From Cavia porcellus (Eukaryota > Chordata > Mammalia > Rodentia > Caviidae), in the NCBI RefSeq assembly GCF_034190915.1, contig NW_026947491.1, forward strand, positions 22,942,101 to 23,006,100: 64,000 bases of DNA, given 5' to 3'. The position numbers and the translations under genes are program-made. The notes below the pieces were generated by a model, which was given only the letters and a program-made list of their open reading frames with translations, was not told the origin of the DNA and searched no databases. Positions 1-12,627 of the stretch are shown piece after piece (positions within the stretch are counted from its first letter, which is position 1; every line of letters begins with the position of its first letter).

Positions 1-430
1 CCAGAAAAGCTATGCCTTTTATATGTCCAATTTATTTCACTTACGATTATGGTCTCAAAGTGCATCCATTTACTTGTAAAAGTCTTAAGTTTATCCTTCT
101 TAATGACTGAGTAGTACTTCATTTTCTAAAGAGAAAAGCAGTCTTTTTATTCATTTATCAGTTGATAGGCTTTTGAGCTGTTTCTATGGTTAGTTATTCC
201 AAATGTTATTGCTATAAACATGTGTGTGCATATGTCACTGTGGTATGATATCTTTAGTTCTTCTTGTGGATATATACAGAAGGTGAATAGAGATCCTCAA
301 TTAAATAGAACCTCTAGTTTTTGTTTTCTGAAGATTCTCCATAGTGCTTTTCACAGAAGTTGTACCAACCTACATTCCCATCAACAGTGAAGACCCACAC
401 CCCCAGCATTGTTTGTTACTGATTAGTTTC
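1..430 (-). mobile_element. L1 ORF2 3'-end fragment (degenerate)
   Basis: This stretch aligns by eye with the end of L1 ORF2 as seen at about 17,080-17,480: the shared landmarks are 'TTTATTTCACTTA', 'ATGGTCTCAA' and 'CATTTACTT'. It is on the minus strand and has many indels. A paralogous copy lies at 49,216-49,800. Its own 3'UTR would lie left of the window. Confidence 0.75.
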
Positions 431-1150
431 TTTTGTTATTTTAAAATAGAAAAAAAGATGCAAATGATACAGAATTTCAAAAAATAATATGCAATTTACA
501 TAAGTGAATATACTGCATATTGTTATCTTACAACGAGTTGCTCAGGTTATAAGATCTAGACACTAAGAATGATCAAACAGACAGTGACAACACAAACTGT
601 TCTTTTCGATTAAAAACGATTCATAGTATAGTTATCTGTCTTGCATACCTACACACAAATGTACGTATATATACATACAAACATATAATCTTTTCCTTTC
701 TTCCTCTTCCCCTTTCCTTTTGAGTGCTTTCTTTCCCTTACATTATTACAGTATCTAGTTTGGATCCTATTACTCTTTCAGTTTTAAAAACATTATCTAA
801 GAGAAAAAAGCAAAACAGATTAAAGGGCAGAAAGAATAAAGATTTCAAAAAATAAAATAAACACTAAGCAATCACTAGTCGATAAATTCCATATTGTCTT
901 CTTAGAAGTAGTTGTTCAAGTTATACTATTAAAGCACAAAAAGTCAACAGTCAAACTGAGAGAGCAAACAGTTCAACAGTCCAACAAAAACTTAGTAATA
1001 TGGCTATCTATCATACACACTTAAACATACATGCAGTTATATCCTTCAAAGCACTTTGTTTCCCTTTCTTCTTAAAATAGTAATTACACATTTTAGGTCC
1101 TATTACTACTATGGTTTGCACTACTTTTTACACTAGAAACACAATGTGAT
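431..1150 (-). mobile_element. L1 3'UTR fragments, two nested copies, minus strand
   Basis: Two A-rich stretches (about 435-780 and 790-1,130) each match the minus-strand L1 3'UTR motif 'GAATTTCAAAAAATA / ATATTGTTATCTTA' and 'AGATTTCAAAAAATA / ATATTGTCTTCTTA'. The same two copies recur at 49,800-50,150 and 50,560-50,905. There an extra 0.4 kb of ORF2 sequence separates them, so this copy has lost that piece near position 790 (or the other gained it). No gene is seen. Confidence 0.65.
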
Positions 1151-4100
1151 ATTTACAAATACGATTCTTATTTATTTCACTTATGAGGATAGTCTCCAGT
1201 TCCCTCCATTTATCTACAAAACCTCAAGGTCATCCTTTTATATAGCTGAGTAATATTTCATTGTATAAAAATACCACATCTTTTTCATCCACTGTACAGT
1301 TGATGTGAATTTTGTTTGTTTCCAAGATTTAACTATTACAAATTTTACTGCTATTAACAACGGTGCACCTATATCATTGCAACATGAGCTTTTCAGTTTT
1401 TTTTTTGGAAAATACCCAGGATGGAAATAGCTAGGTTGAATGGAACTTCCAATCCTAGACTTCTGAGTAATCGCCATACTGATTTCCACAGTGGCTGCAC
1501 CAGTCTACACTTCCACCAACAGTGGAGCAGTGTTCCTTTTTCCCTGCATCCTTGCCAACATTTGTTATCAGTTGATTTCTTGATGGCAGTTATTCTTTCC
1601 AGAATAAGATGAAATCTCAATGCTGTTTTAATTTGTATTTCTCAAATGATCAGTGACGGTGAACATTTTTTCATGTATTTATTTGCTATTTGTATATATT
1701 CATCTGAGAAAAGTGTATTCATCTCAGATTCCCATTTTTGAACAGGGTCTTTCTATGTGGGTGACTTGATGTTTTTCAATTCTTTATATGTTCTGAATAT
1801 AAGTCCTTTGTCCGAGGGGTTGCTGGCTAAATTCTTTCCCATTCTATGGGTTTTCTTTTTACTCTGTTGGTGATTTCTTTTCAAGTGCAGAAACTTTTCA
1901 ATAATATGAGGTACCAGTTGTTGATTCTTCGAAATGTATCCCATGCAGTTTGTGGTTTCTTCATGAATTCATGCCTACCACTATGTCTCCAAGACTTCCA
2001 CCTACCTTGTCTTCCACTAGATTTAGTGTTTCTGTTTTAATATTTAGATCATTGATGCATTTTGACTTTAGTTTAGTGCATGGTGATAGGCATGGGTCTA
2101 GTTTCAATGTGGAGAGCCAATTTTTCCAATACCATTTATTAAAGAGGCTATCCTTCTTCCAATGAACATGATTTGCCCCTTTGTCAAATATCAGGTGGCT
2201 GATTTTCTTTGTAGTTGTGTTTGCATCTTGTATTCTGTTCCATTGATCCTCATGTCAATTTCTTTCCAGTACCATACTGATTTTTATCACTGTGGCTTTG
2301 TAGTATAGTTTCAAGTTAGGAATTGAGATGCCTTCTGCCTTGCCTTTGTTGCCTGGAATCGCCTTTGTTATTCTAAACGTCTGTTTCCAAGTGAATTTTA
2401 GAAATGTTTTCTCTAGATCTGTAAGGTATGTTAATGGTATTTTGATTTGGATTGCATTAAATCTGTATAATGGATTTGGGAGTATGGCCATTTTCACAAT
2501 GTTGGCTCTTTCTAACCAAGAGCAAGGGATATCCTTCCATTTTCTAATATGTTCTTCAATCTCCTTTTTTAGCATACCATAATTTTCAGTATGTAGGTAT
2601 TTTACAGTCTTGGTTAGGTTGATTCCTGAGCATTTCATTTTTTTAGGTGCTATTGTGAAAGGTGATATTTCCATAATTTCTCTCTCGGTGAATTTTTTGT
2701 TTGTGTACAGGAATACTATTGATTTTTGAGTGGTGACTTTGTGTCTAGCTTCACTGATGAATTTCTTACCTCTAGTAGTCTTTTAATGTTTTTTTTTTTT
2801 GGGTCTTCTATATAGATGATCATGTCATCTGCAAATAGTGATAAATTAACTTCTTCTTCTTTTGTCTTTTTCCTTTTATCTCTTTCTCTTGTCTGATTGC
2901 TCTGGCTAATGTTTCCAGAACTATACTGAATAGGAGTGGTGGTAGTGGATATCTTTGCCTTGGCAAAGATTTTAGAGTGAACGCTTTCAAGTTTTGTTCA
3001 TTTAGTGTAATGTTGGCTGTTGGTTTGTCATAGATGGCCTTAATGAAATTGAGGTAGACACCATGTATTCCAAGTTTTTGAAGGGTTTCTTTAATACTGA
3101 ACAAGTGTTGGACTTTATCAAAAGCTTTTTCTGTGTCTGTTGAGAGGACCATGTGGTTTTTGTTTTTGGCTCAGTTGATGTGTTGTATGACATTTACTGA
3201 TTTGCATATGTTAAACCATGCCTGCATTCCTGGAATGAACCCCACTTACACGTGATGTATTAAATTCTTGATGATATGCTGCCTTCTATCTGCCAGTATT
3301 TTATTGAGAATCTTTGCATTAATGTTCATTAGTGTGATTGGCCTATACTTCTACTTTTTGGTTGGATCATTCTCTGGTTTTGGTATCATTGTAATACTTG
3401 CCTCCAGGAATGAGTTAGGGAGGATTGCTTCTCTTCCAATTTCATTGAATAGTTTAAGGAGTGTTGGAGTTAACTCTTCTTTAAATTTCTTGTAGAATTC
3501 ATCTGTGAATCCATCAGGACCTGGGCTTTTCATTGTTGGCAAGTTTTTAATTACCTTTTCAATTTCAGTAGCTGATATTGTGTTATTCAAAATTGCTGTG
3601 TCTTCCTAATTGAGCTTTGGTAGTTCATATGTTTCTAGAAATCTGTCCATTTCCTCTTTGTTTTTCACCCTATGTGAGAGAGATTTTCTTAGTATTCATG
3701 ATCTTTTGAATTTCCATGGGATCTGTAGTAATTTCTCTCTTTTCAGTCTTATGTGGGAATTTGCTTTCTAAATTCCTTTTTCTTGATAAAGTTGTCTAAG
3801 GTTTATCAATTTTGTTCATTCTCTCAAAAAACCAGCTCTTTGATTCATTAATTGTTTGTATTGTTTTTAATTTCAGTTTCATTGATTTCTGCTCTGATCT
3901 TTATGATTTCCTCTCCTATATGAGCTTTGGGTTTGACTCAGTCTTCCTTTTCTAGGAGCTTGAGATGTAGCATCAGGATGTTTATTTGTGCTTGCTCCAC
4001 TTTCTTGATGTGACAATTTATTTTCCTCTTAGGACTGCTTTCACTGCATCCCACAGGTTACGGTATGTTGTATCTGTATTTTCATTGAATTGTAGGTGTT

Positions 4101-4965
4101 GTTTATTTCTTCTTTAATTTTACCTGTAGCCCACTGGTTGTTCAGAAGGTTGTTTAATTTCCATGAATTTATGCCAGTTTTCTAATTTCTTTTGCCATTA
4201 ATTTCCAATTTTAGTGTGCTGTGGTCAGATATTATGGGCTAATTATTATGGGAAAATTTCAATCCCTTTGCATACTTAAGAATGTTTTATAGGTTAATAT
4301 ATGGCCTATTTTGGAGAATGTGTCACGTGAAGCCGAGAAGAATGTGTAATTCAATGTGGTTGGGTGGAACACTCTAAACATCTACTAAGTCCATTTGCTC
4401 ACAGGTATGATTCAGTTCTATTATTTCTTTGTTGACTTTTTCTCTAGTTGATCTATCTCTTTGTGATAGTGGGATATAAAGCTCTCCTATTACAATTATG
4501 TTCTTGTGTACTTGATTTTTCATGTTCATTAGTATTCATCTTTTAATGTTGGATTCTTGTATTTGGTTCACGTATTTATAAGTTAGTTCTTCCTCTTAAA
4601 GTTTTCCATTAACACATATGTAGTGATGTTCTTTATCTCTTTTAATCATTTTAGGTTTGAAGTTCAATTTGTCTGCAAGAAGAATAGATATCCCTGCTAT
4701 TTTCTCGGTTCCTGTTGCATGGAATACTGTTTTTAATCCTTTGACTTTTAATCTATGAGTTTCCTTTTGAGTCAGATGTGTTTTGTATATACAACATATT
4801 GTGAGATCATGTTTCTTGATCCATACTGTCAACCTTTTTCTTTTGATAGGTGAATTGAGGCCATTTACATTTATGGATAGCACTGATATGTACTGCCTTG
4901 TTATATTTCTGTAGTCTGTTTTCCCCCTTGTTTAATTGCTTGCCCTGCCTATTAGTGTCTTTCTG
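1151..4965 (-). pseudogene. Degenerate L1 ORF2 (endonuclease to C-terminus)
   Basis: This is an old L1 ORF2 on the minus strand, broken by many stops and frameshifts. Recognisable pieces in protein order are: the endonuclease start with 'LSINVNGLNSPIKRKRL' (4,596-4,883); the reverse transcriptase entry with '[14 protein letters not shown]' (3,351-3,590); the RT core with '[13 protein letters not shown]' (2,820-3,152); the post-RT region with '[20 protein letters not shown]' (2,255-2,674); and the C-terminal region ending 'WYFYTMKYYSAI' (1,238-1,489). It cannot make an active protein. The whole block is duplicated at 50,930-54,760 with the same lesion pattern, so it was amplified together with the D units rather than inserted twice. 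Confidence 0.9.
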
Positions 4966-5599
4966 TTGTTGTTCTGGAGATTATGATCATTTTCGTCTCT
5001 ATTTAGTATGTCTTTCAATAGATGTTGGATACCTGGGGTTTTCCTTTCTATCAGTAAAACTTAAAACAGCCTCAAGAAGAAAAGAGAAGCATAACTGAAA
5101 CAATTTTCACCGCAACATTCATTACCATTGTCAGGTAATCAATCATCCTCACCATACTGTGGATGAGATGGTCTCCTTTTTACCTCTTGGATTCATGTAA
5201 AAGCATCATCACTGATGCTACAAAAGCAAGCTATTCAGAGCAAGGGACACAGATGCACATAAGTAGAATCTTTGTAGACTGTAACTGTTCAGAGCTTAGG
5301 GAGACCTAGGAGCATGAATACTGAAATTTCAGTTATATAGAGGAAAATACTTATATTTGCTGAGTTCCAATCCCCAGCGATTTGAGGATCATGTGATTCT
5401 GTCTAGTAAGACAGTGCTGACATTTCACTAACCCAGAGAGATGATGTTCCATCTGTATAGACCAGGCTTAATGTCAAAACATAAACTTTGAAACTGGGTC
5501 ACAACCTAAAGCTCATTTATGTTTCACAACTATCAAACAATTGAAGCAAATAATTAGTGCTGAAAAATGTTAATGGACTATGTAAAGAATGGTGTTTAA
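4966..5599. other. Start of D unit A: spacer upstream of the truncated L1
   Basis: From about 5,030 the sequence matches the unit leader at 57,155-57,740 (shared 'ACCTGGGGTTTTCCTTTC' and 'CAGTAAAACTTAAAACAG'). Just before this, the sequence switches from L1 to leader near 5,020, while in the paralogue about 2.4 kb lies between the same two points. No coding region is visible. Confidence 0.6.
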
Positions 5600-7759
5600 C
5601 ACTCAACCACCTTATCTTTGATAAAGGAGCCAAGCAGGTTCACTGGAAGAACGACAGTCTCTTTAATAAATGGTGCTGGAAAAACTGGCTCTCCATTTGC
5701 CGAAAACTAAAGCTAGACCCATGTCTATCACCATGTACTAAATTAAAATCTAAATGGGTCAAAGATCTGAATATTAAAACAGAAACACTAAATCTACTGG
5801 AAGACAAAGTGGGTAGAAACCTTGGAGACATAGGAGTAGGTAGAGAATTCATGAACAGGACTCAAACCGCACGGGAAATACTTCCCAGAATCAATAACTG
5901 GGACCACTTCTTATTAAAAAGTTTCTACATGTCAAAAGAAATCTCCAGCATAGTGAAAAGAAAACCCACAAACTGGGAAAAGATTTTAGTGAACTCTCTC
6001 TCAGACAAGGGACTCTTGTCTAAAACATATAAAGAATTAAAAAAACTCAGACCTCCAAAATTCAAAGATCCAATCCAAAAATGGGCATCTGAGATGAATA
6101 CGCAATTCTCAGATGAAGAAATGCAAATGGCAAATAAATATATGAAAACATGCTCATCATCATTGGTCATCAGAGAAATGCAAATTAAAACCACACTGAG
6201 ATACCATCTCACTCCTGAAAGAATGGCCAGGATCAAGAAAACCAACAACAACAAATGCTGGAGAGGCTGTGGGGAAAAAGGAACTCTCCTGCACTGTTGG
6301 TGGGAGTGTAGACTGGTACAGCCTTTGTGGAGGTCTGTCTGGAGGTTTCTCAAAAAGTTGGGACTGGAAATCCCATTTATTCCAGCTATTCCACTTCTAG
6401 GCATATTCCCAGAAGAACTGAAAGCATCATACCACAGTGATATATGTGCACCTATGTTTATAGCAGTACAATTTGTAATCGCCAGATCTTGGAAACAACC
6501 CAAGTGTCCATCAACTGAGGAATGGATAAAAAAGTTGTGGTATTTCTATACAATGGAGTATTATTCAGCTATAAAGAAGGATCACATTGAGATATTTATC
6601 AATAAATGGGCGCAGCTTGAGACCATACTCATAAGTGAAATAAATCAATCTTGCATGTATGAATACCGAATAGTTTCCCTAATGTAAGTAATGATTCAAA
6701 TATATGAAAATATGTGGCAATCATGATTCCCCATCATGTGGCCTTGAAGCCTTATAAAATTTTCACTTATTAATTAGAAAGGCTTTATTCTGGGCTTCTT
6801 GATATGGAAATATTTGAAGCTATAGTATATGAAGTTTTATCCAAATATCTCAAGGAAAAAGACAGACACTATGGTAACTATTATTCTTTAAAAAATTATT
6901 TAGTTATTTCTTATGTTTATTTTAATTAAGGGAAAAATTTAAAAAATTAGGATATATAATAGTAACTCTTTTCGATTTCCTATTAACTTGTTTTGAAGTC
7001 CTGTAATACTCCCACGATCTTGTTTTGACTGATTAGACTCTGTTCCATTCTGTATGATAGTATCAAGTTTGAGGGTATAGGCAACTACTTTGAAGGCAAT
7101 AAGATTCACTAAGATACCCATTCAGGTTTGACTATTGTCTCCTTTGGAAGTCCTGTAATGTTTACAATGTCTAAGTTTTATTGGTCTTGTTCTCTACTGT
7201 TTTGTCCAACTTTATAATATCTAATGAGATAGACAAATCTTTTTAAGGAAATAAGAGACAACGTTGATAACTATTGTTAATAACCGTGTACTCTGTTCTA
7301 CATCATGTGCTAAGTCTATCCTTGGTTTTGACTGACAGCTTTGTTCTGCCATATTTGACTTTATTCTCCCCCCCCCCAAAAAGTAACAAGAACTAAGGAG
7401 TAATAAAATCTAAAATGTGTAAATTTTGTTGTAAAAAGAGAAGAAGGGAAAAAAAAGAGCTCTAACGGATATAACAGCAAGTGTGTATAGGGGTGTTGAA
7501 TAGCTGACTATATTAATGTTTTTGGATCATTGAACACAGCTGTTTGTAGTTTCTCTGTTTGAATGTCTACTTTGTATTCTTTGATACTGTGATTTGAGCA
7601 ACTATTTCCAAGATGATAATATGTAATCTATTAACAGGTGATTTCTTACTGTTATGTTTTTTTTTGTAGTTCTGTATTATATGTAACCTTACACTGATTT
7701 GTTTTGTTTTGTGTTTTTCTCTTTTTCCTCTTAAATAAAAAAAAAAGAATGGTGTTTAA
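5584..7759 (+). mobile_element. 5'-truncated L1 insertion with 16-bp target-site duplication
   Basis: This young L1 lies on the plus strand with its body at about 5,600-7,743. The target-site duplication AAAGAATGGTGTTTAA is present at 5,584-5,599 and 7,744-7,759. The body starts inside ORF2, keeps about 360 codons of the ORF2 C-terminus, then has a 1.05-kb 3'UTR with a C-run at about 7,368 and a short A-rich tail. Unit D has the empty site near 57,735-57,760 ('GACTATGGAAAGGATGC'), so the element arrived after units A and D separated. The 5' truncation makes it dead on arrival. Confidence 0.92.
5600..6687 (+). pseudogene. L1 ORF2 C-terminal fragment, open to its stop
   Basis: The reading frame is open for about 362 codons of L1 origin, beginning '[19 protein letters not shown]' and ending '[11 protein letters not shown]' at the stop. 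The frame continues upstream into flanking DNA to an accidental ATG at 5,557. It has the C-terminal Cys/His-rich segment of ORF2 ('[19 protein letters not shown]'), but no endonuclease and no RT core, so it cannot retrotranspose. It is very similar to the C-terminus of the full-length L1 at 17,049-18,140. Confidence 0.9.
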
Positions 7760-9753
7760 ATCCAAGTGTCTTTCTTAAGCTGATGAGGAAAATGCAAATT
7801 TGCCCAAAATGGGCAAGTTTGGGACACAGCTCCTGGTGCCATGGCTCCTCAGAAGGATTCAGTCTCTCTCATGGCACTGGAAGCAACCTCAGACTGAGAG
7901 AATGGGGCACTCTTTTGGTGACTCCAAATCACTCAGAAGAGGTTTGGAGAGAGGAACTGGGAGGGTTGCATCTTGGAGACAGAGCACTGCCCTGTGGTAA
8001 GTGTGAACAGATACAGACTGAACTGAATGTAGCTGCCAGTCTCCTGGCCATGAATGCCTCTGGACGTGGAGGCAGTGCTGCTGGCTGCAGCTACCCTCTA
8101 TGCCAGCTCTGTCCACATCAACTGGCAAAGCCTCAGCTGTGAGTTCATTTTCCACCCTTCCCAGAGGGCAAAGTTAACTAAATTCAGGACTCCAGCTCTG
8201 TCTCTTGACACACTGCAAAGACAGGGCCTGTGTTCCACACCTCTGTGTCCCCTGTCTCCAGGGAAGATGGACTTCCACCATCCATACCAACCTGTCCAGA
8301 TATGGCCATCCTGGTCTACAGACACTGAACAGCCCTGGTAATTATTCACCAGCTTGACTCTGTAGACCTCCATCTCTTCACTCTCTCAGTGTCCTCTGAG
8401 CAGATTTTGAAATTAAATATTTCCAAAATCTGAACTGAAGTCTTTGGAAACCTCCCTCCTAGGGCCAGAATTAATGGTTTCAAACGAGTGCTCCTGTAGT
8501 TGACATCATGGGAGAGGCAAGAGACACATGCTCTGTTTTTCCTTGTGTCTAGATGATGCCCCACAGACTCATGCATTCACAGGTGTGGATTTTTTAGCTG
8601 GCTGAATCTGGAAACTGTGATTGACTCATGGTGCAATGATAAGATAAAGGGTGTTAGGATTAAAGGTGGGTGATTCTTATGTCAGCCCACTGTTTGATTT
8701 AGCATCAACCTAATCCTGGTAGCCTGCATAGAATATGAGGGACAGAAAAGCGTTTAGCTCTTACTTTCTTTGCTGCTGTCTGCTAACCATGTACCCTTTC
8801 TCCGCAGTCATGCCAGACTGTCCTGCACCCTGCCTTGGAGGTTGCCAGTTGTGTACTCAAAGAACTATAAACTGTGAGCTAATTAACCCTTTATTGATTT
8901 CAAATTTTGTGTCAGGTGTTTTGTCTCAGCAAGAAGTAAAGTATCTAAAACCTGCCCTCTGAATTGCCAGGCATTTATGGGGTCCTCTTCTAACAGAACA
9001 GAATCTACCAGTCAGTAGATCCTCACCCTAGCCACCTGAGAAAGGCACTGGCCAGCAACAGGCTATTGGCCAATCTGCACAGGAAGAAGGAATGATGGCC
9101 AAGTCCAAGCAGGCAGCACTGCTAATCCCTCACCTTAGTGCCAAGCATGACCTCCTTCACCCCCTGAGTTGAAGACCCAGAGCAGAGCCTTCTGTTTCCT
9201 CCTCACCTCTCTAGTCAAATCCTGGGTTCTCAGGACATATGTGGGATATAGATGAGCTGGTCTTCAGGAAATCCACAGGTTGTTCAGGTCATGTGTCATC
9301 ATACTGGGTCAGGGGAAAGGTGACTGTGTCTCTCAGGCCAGTAGAAGGAAGAAAACAAATATTGTGTCCCAGGGGCAGCCACCCAGTGTCAGGTTGTGGG
9401 AAACTTCAATCATCTAAATGCAAGATGAGCAACTACCAGGTGCAAGACCAGCTGAGGCAGAGAGAAAACAGACAGATGGACTCATGCCAGAAAAATGTCT
9501 CACACATGCCTGAGAAAATCTCCATTCAGAAGCCCTGAAAATCCAGGGTACCAGACATTGGAAGGAGAGGTCATTACCAAACCCTTCCTGACCCAGAAGT
9601 GAACCTGGGCTCTCCTAGAAGGAACAGGGAACCCTAATATTTTGACTCTAAACCAACCCCACTTCACCCAAAAACACAGCAGAAACACAGCATGCCCATT
9701 GCAGAGCTGGTCATGAGGAAGAAGAGTTGGCACGGGGTTACCAGCAGGGGTAG
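7760..9753. other. Unit A spacer upstream of the family 1 D
   Basis: This non-coding unit DNA is paralogous to 27,360-29,196, 43,760-45,667 and 57,760-59,742. It is most alike to the last of these. The short open frames here are not conserved between the copies, which argues against a protein. I see no RNA gene. Confidence 0.6.
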
Positions 9754-9842
9754 AATTTTTGTGGTGCCATGTGTCACCGTGGGGTTATTATAGCTGGGGT
9801 ACTTACTATATTCTCACAGTGACACAGCCCTTCTCTAAAACT
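9754..9842 (+). other. IGHD: IGHD segment A1 (family 1, 33 bp) with both RSS
   Basis: The D coding segment is 9,782-9,814. Left signal: nonamer AATTTTTGT (9,754-9,762), 12-bp spacer, heptamer CACCGTG (9,775-9,781). Right signal: heptamer CACAGTG (9,815-9,821), 12-bp spacer, nonamer TCTAAAACT (9,834-9,842). Frame 2 reads GYYSWGTYYI. Frame 1 meets TAG at codon 4. Frame 3 is hydrophobic (VIIAGVLTIF). This is the usual D pattern of one Tyr/Gly/Ser frame, one hydrophobic frame and one stopped frame. Both heptamers keep the three bases next to the coding end, so it is probably usable. Its closest relative is D1 at 59,771-59,803. The start and end are set by the heptamers. Confidence 0.93.
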
Positions 9843-11395
9843 CCACCCTGAATCACATAAGGCCTGGGACTGCTGAGCTGCTGCGAGTAGTACAAGAGGG
9901 GCCCACACTGGTTACCCACATGCAAATCCACTAGCACTGACCTGAGATGCCTTCACAGGGTGATGTGCAGAGATCTCGCAGGAACACCTTATGTCATGGT
10001 AGAAAAGAGGAAGCTGGAGGCTCCCAGAGCCCAGCCAGGAAGCTGTCTGAGTCAACCTGAGAACCAGAGAAGAAGAAATAGCTGCTCCCCCTCCCAGTGC
10101 ACAAAAAGGGACACTGTAGGCTGGTATCAGAGGGAGAGGAGCCAAGGATTTTGATCATGGGAGGACGAGTACACCAACTTCCCAAGGTTTTGTGTCTATA
10201 ACAGGAGCTTTAAAACTGGCACAGAAATGGCTTACAGAAGAATCAGTACACCCGGTTGAGAAGACAGATTTGGAGGAGGGGTCAAACATGTGGAACAGAG
10301 AAGTAGACAGAGGAGTCATACACAGTGGCGTCACTGTACCGCAGGGACCATGGCCACAGGACAAGGCACAAGGGGCAAGTTCAGTTTCTGAGCTGTGGTT
10401 GGGACAGCACACTGCTTCACTAATGTCCTTGAGATCCTTGTGAGCAAAGCAATAAACAGCACATATGTTATCACATGAGACAGTGCAGAGAATTTATTTC
10501 AACATTACATCAAAGGAGTAAAAAAAAACTGGGTCAAAAAACCCAGTATCAATAAAGTCTCTTTATCTTGAAAGCAGATCAGGTAGAACCAATTCTTCCT
10601 GTGAAGGAGATCGTTTTCCTGTGGGAAAACTACAAAGAAACCCAAGACAAGAATGAGCATCAGTCTCAGCACCCTGCCTCCAGAGTGGTGACTCCCAGGA
10701 GGGCCAGCATGCAGCCGTTAGTGCAGGTAGTTACACGTGGGAGATCGCAGATGAGCGCTGGAGAGAGGCAGGGCCTGGCACTGTGCCTAGAGGAGTACTG
10801 CACATGGTGCATCACAGCCCCCATGTGAACAGGATGAGCAGACACAAGGCACAGATTCTGTGTGGGTTCAGAGACTACCGTGGAGCACAGGAAAGGAAGC
10901 CTTCTTGGATGTGGGCGAATTCAGCTGGATGTAGAGGAGAAGGACCCTGAGGCCATGGTGCAGGGACATAGTCAGTGACAGGCAGTGCGACAGAGGCTGT
11001 ATCTCCTCTCATGCCCCATGTGGCTCAAGGGCCACCATCAGGATCCTGGGTCCTACGTCAGTGGGCACAGGACTGACTAACAGGCCTTCCCAGCTCTGCT
11101 TTCCTGAGTAGAGAGCCTAGGAGGTCAAAGGCCTCAGAGTGACTCATCTACTGTGTGGGGACAGTTCTCAACCTGAAAGTTTGACCAGGGCACTTGGATC
11201 CAAAAGCAATACCACCTGCAGTGGATCCCAGGACACTGCTGCACAAGCATGAGGCTAACTACGGGAAGAATCTGTCCAGAGCAACCTTCAGCCTTACAGA
11301 ACATACCCAGGGTCCCTACCAAGCACTCCTCTTGGCCTGTCCTGCTCTCCAGGAGCTTGGCAGCCCCTGGCCCTTGCTCACCTGCATTCTACAGT
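9843..11395. other. Unit A spacer between families 1 and 2
   Basis: No gene is seen. The stretch is paralogous to 59,832-61,372 and, more loosely, to 29,293-30,858. An A-run at about 10,522 matches the much longer A-run at 29,980 in unit B. A run of paired heptamer-like strings near 10,320-10,350 lacks nonamers. Confidence 0.55.
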
Positions 11396-11468
11396 GAGAT
11401 TTATCATGGTCTGTGTCACTGTGGTAAGTGTGATGGATACCACAGCCTCACAGCACCCATCGAAACCC
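11396..11468 (+). other. IGHD: IGHD segment A2 (family 2, short 17-bp form)
   Basis: The D is GTAAGTGTGATGGATAC (11,424-11,440). Left signal: nonamer GAGATTTAT (11,396-11,404), 12-bp spacer, consensus heptamer CACTGTG (11,417-11,423). Right signal: CACAGCC (11,441-11,447), 12-bp spacer, TCGAAACCC (11,460-11,468). The right heptamer keeps CAC but loses the GTG end, so D-to-J joining may be inefficient. Frame 3 reads KCDGY with one cysteine, frame 1 reads VSVMD and frame 2 starts with a stop. It pairs with D2 (61,401-61,417) and, as a diverged internal duplicate, with A4 (14,086-14,129). Confidence 0.85.
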
Positions 11469-11987
11469 AGGTCCCCGGCCCCACCATCCTGCCTCACAGA
11501 GCAGTGCTGAACACACACCCAGACTTCAAAGAGGGCCTTAAAAGGGGGTGGTAGTTACACATCCAGCAGTGATTACTCAACTAGCAGATAGCAGGACAAA
11601 GTCAGAGCCCCACTCCTGGCCTCCCAGACTATACCAGGCATGGCTGTCCATCTTAGGGCCTCATGAAGAGAAAAGACAAAGTCTCCGCAAAGGCAGTTAG
11701 AGTTCTCTGCCCAGGTAACCAGGCCCCATGACCCTCTCAGATGAGACCCACACCAGGGCAGCAGCTCCACAAGCCCCACCTTCAGCTTCATCAGCATACA
11801 GGGTTCTCAGTTGGGTCAGTTGGTGACTCCCATCTAAAACAGTGCCTGCAAGAGCAACCTGAGCAGAAGGCTACCCTGCCCTTGCTCTGTCCCTATGGGT
11901 ACAGTCTGCCACCTGTAGGACAATGCTCCACAAGCCAAGTCTGTACCCCACCTTACACCCACACTGTTTATTATCATACTTCACACA

Positions 11988-12031
<44 letters not shown>

Positions 12032-12627
12032 ACATCATGAAAAGCCCCTCTACTATCCATCAAATGCTATGCCCTATATCTAGCTTGTACCCCAAGTCTG
12101 GTTTTGAGAACTTGTCTCAGTTGCCTTGGTGGACAGAAGAGGTGAGTTGACAAACAGGTGGTCATTGAGGGTCACTCAGTAAGGATCCCATCCCAGTCAT
12201 CCCTGTCAATCACTTGCTTTCTTGAGCTCTTTCTGGGAGACATCAAACCTGGGATTTACCAAATCTGAGTTGTCTTTCAGCACAAACAGGTCTGTGGGTC
12301 TTATCATCCTTGATCCTCTCCATAGCAGCAGGTGCAAGGGGCTTAAATCTGAAAGACAATGCCTTCTACCCACTCTTGCTATCATCCATGGCACTGCTTT
12401 CCATTTCTAGCACAGTTATCTGGGGATCCCAGAAGTAATACCTGTGTGGTCCCTGGGGGCAGGCTCGTGTCCTACCACTTAGCCTTGCCACATTCAGAGG
12501 ACATCTCTGAGGGTCTTACCTGTGTAGACACAAACCAGGATGCTGTGCTAGATCCCTCTCCTTTTTATTGGAACTCATAGAAGGTTGAGGGTTTGATGCT
12601 CTAAGACTTGGATTGGGCATCAGCAGG
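11469..12627. other. Unit A spacer between families 2 and 3
   Basis: Non-coding DNA paralogous to 61,446-62,558 and 30,960-32,077. It contains a CA dinucleotide run. Its first part is also similar to 14,140-14,560 of the same unit, which reveals an internal duplication. Confidence 0.55.
11982..12034. repeat. (CA)n microsatellite
   Basis: About 25 CA dinucleotides with one G interruption near the left end. The paralogous place in unit D (about 61,945-61,965) has only a few copies ('ACCACACATGCACACCACA'), so the run expanded in unit A or collapsed in D. Confidence 0.95.

Noticed and set aside
7783..8155. Overlapping open frames of 60-120 codons in the unit leaders
   Set aside because: The frames shift and stop differently in the four paralogous copies; base changes show no codon pattern.
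11982..12034. Clustered short repeats as a CRISPR array
   Set aside because: Simple dinucleotide microsatellite in a mammalian genome; no repeat-spacer structure.
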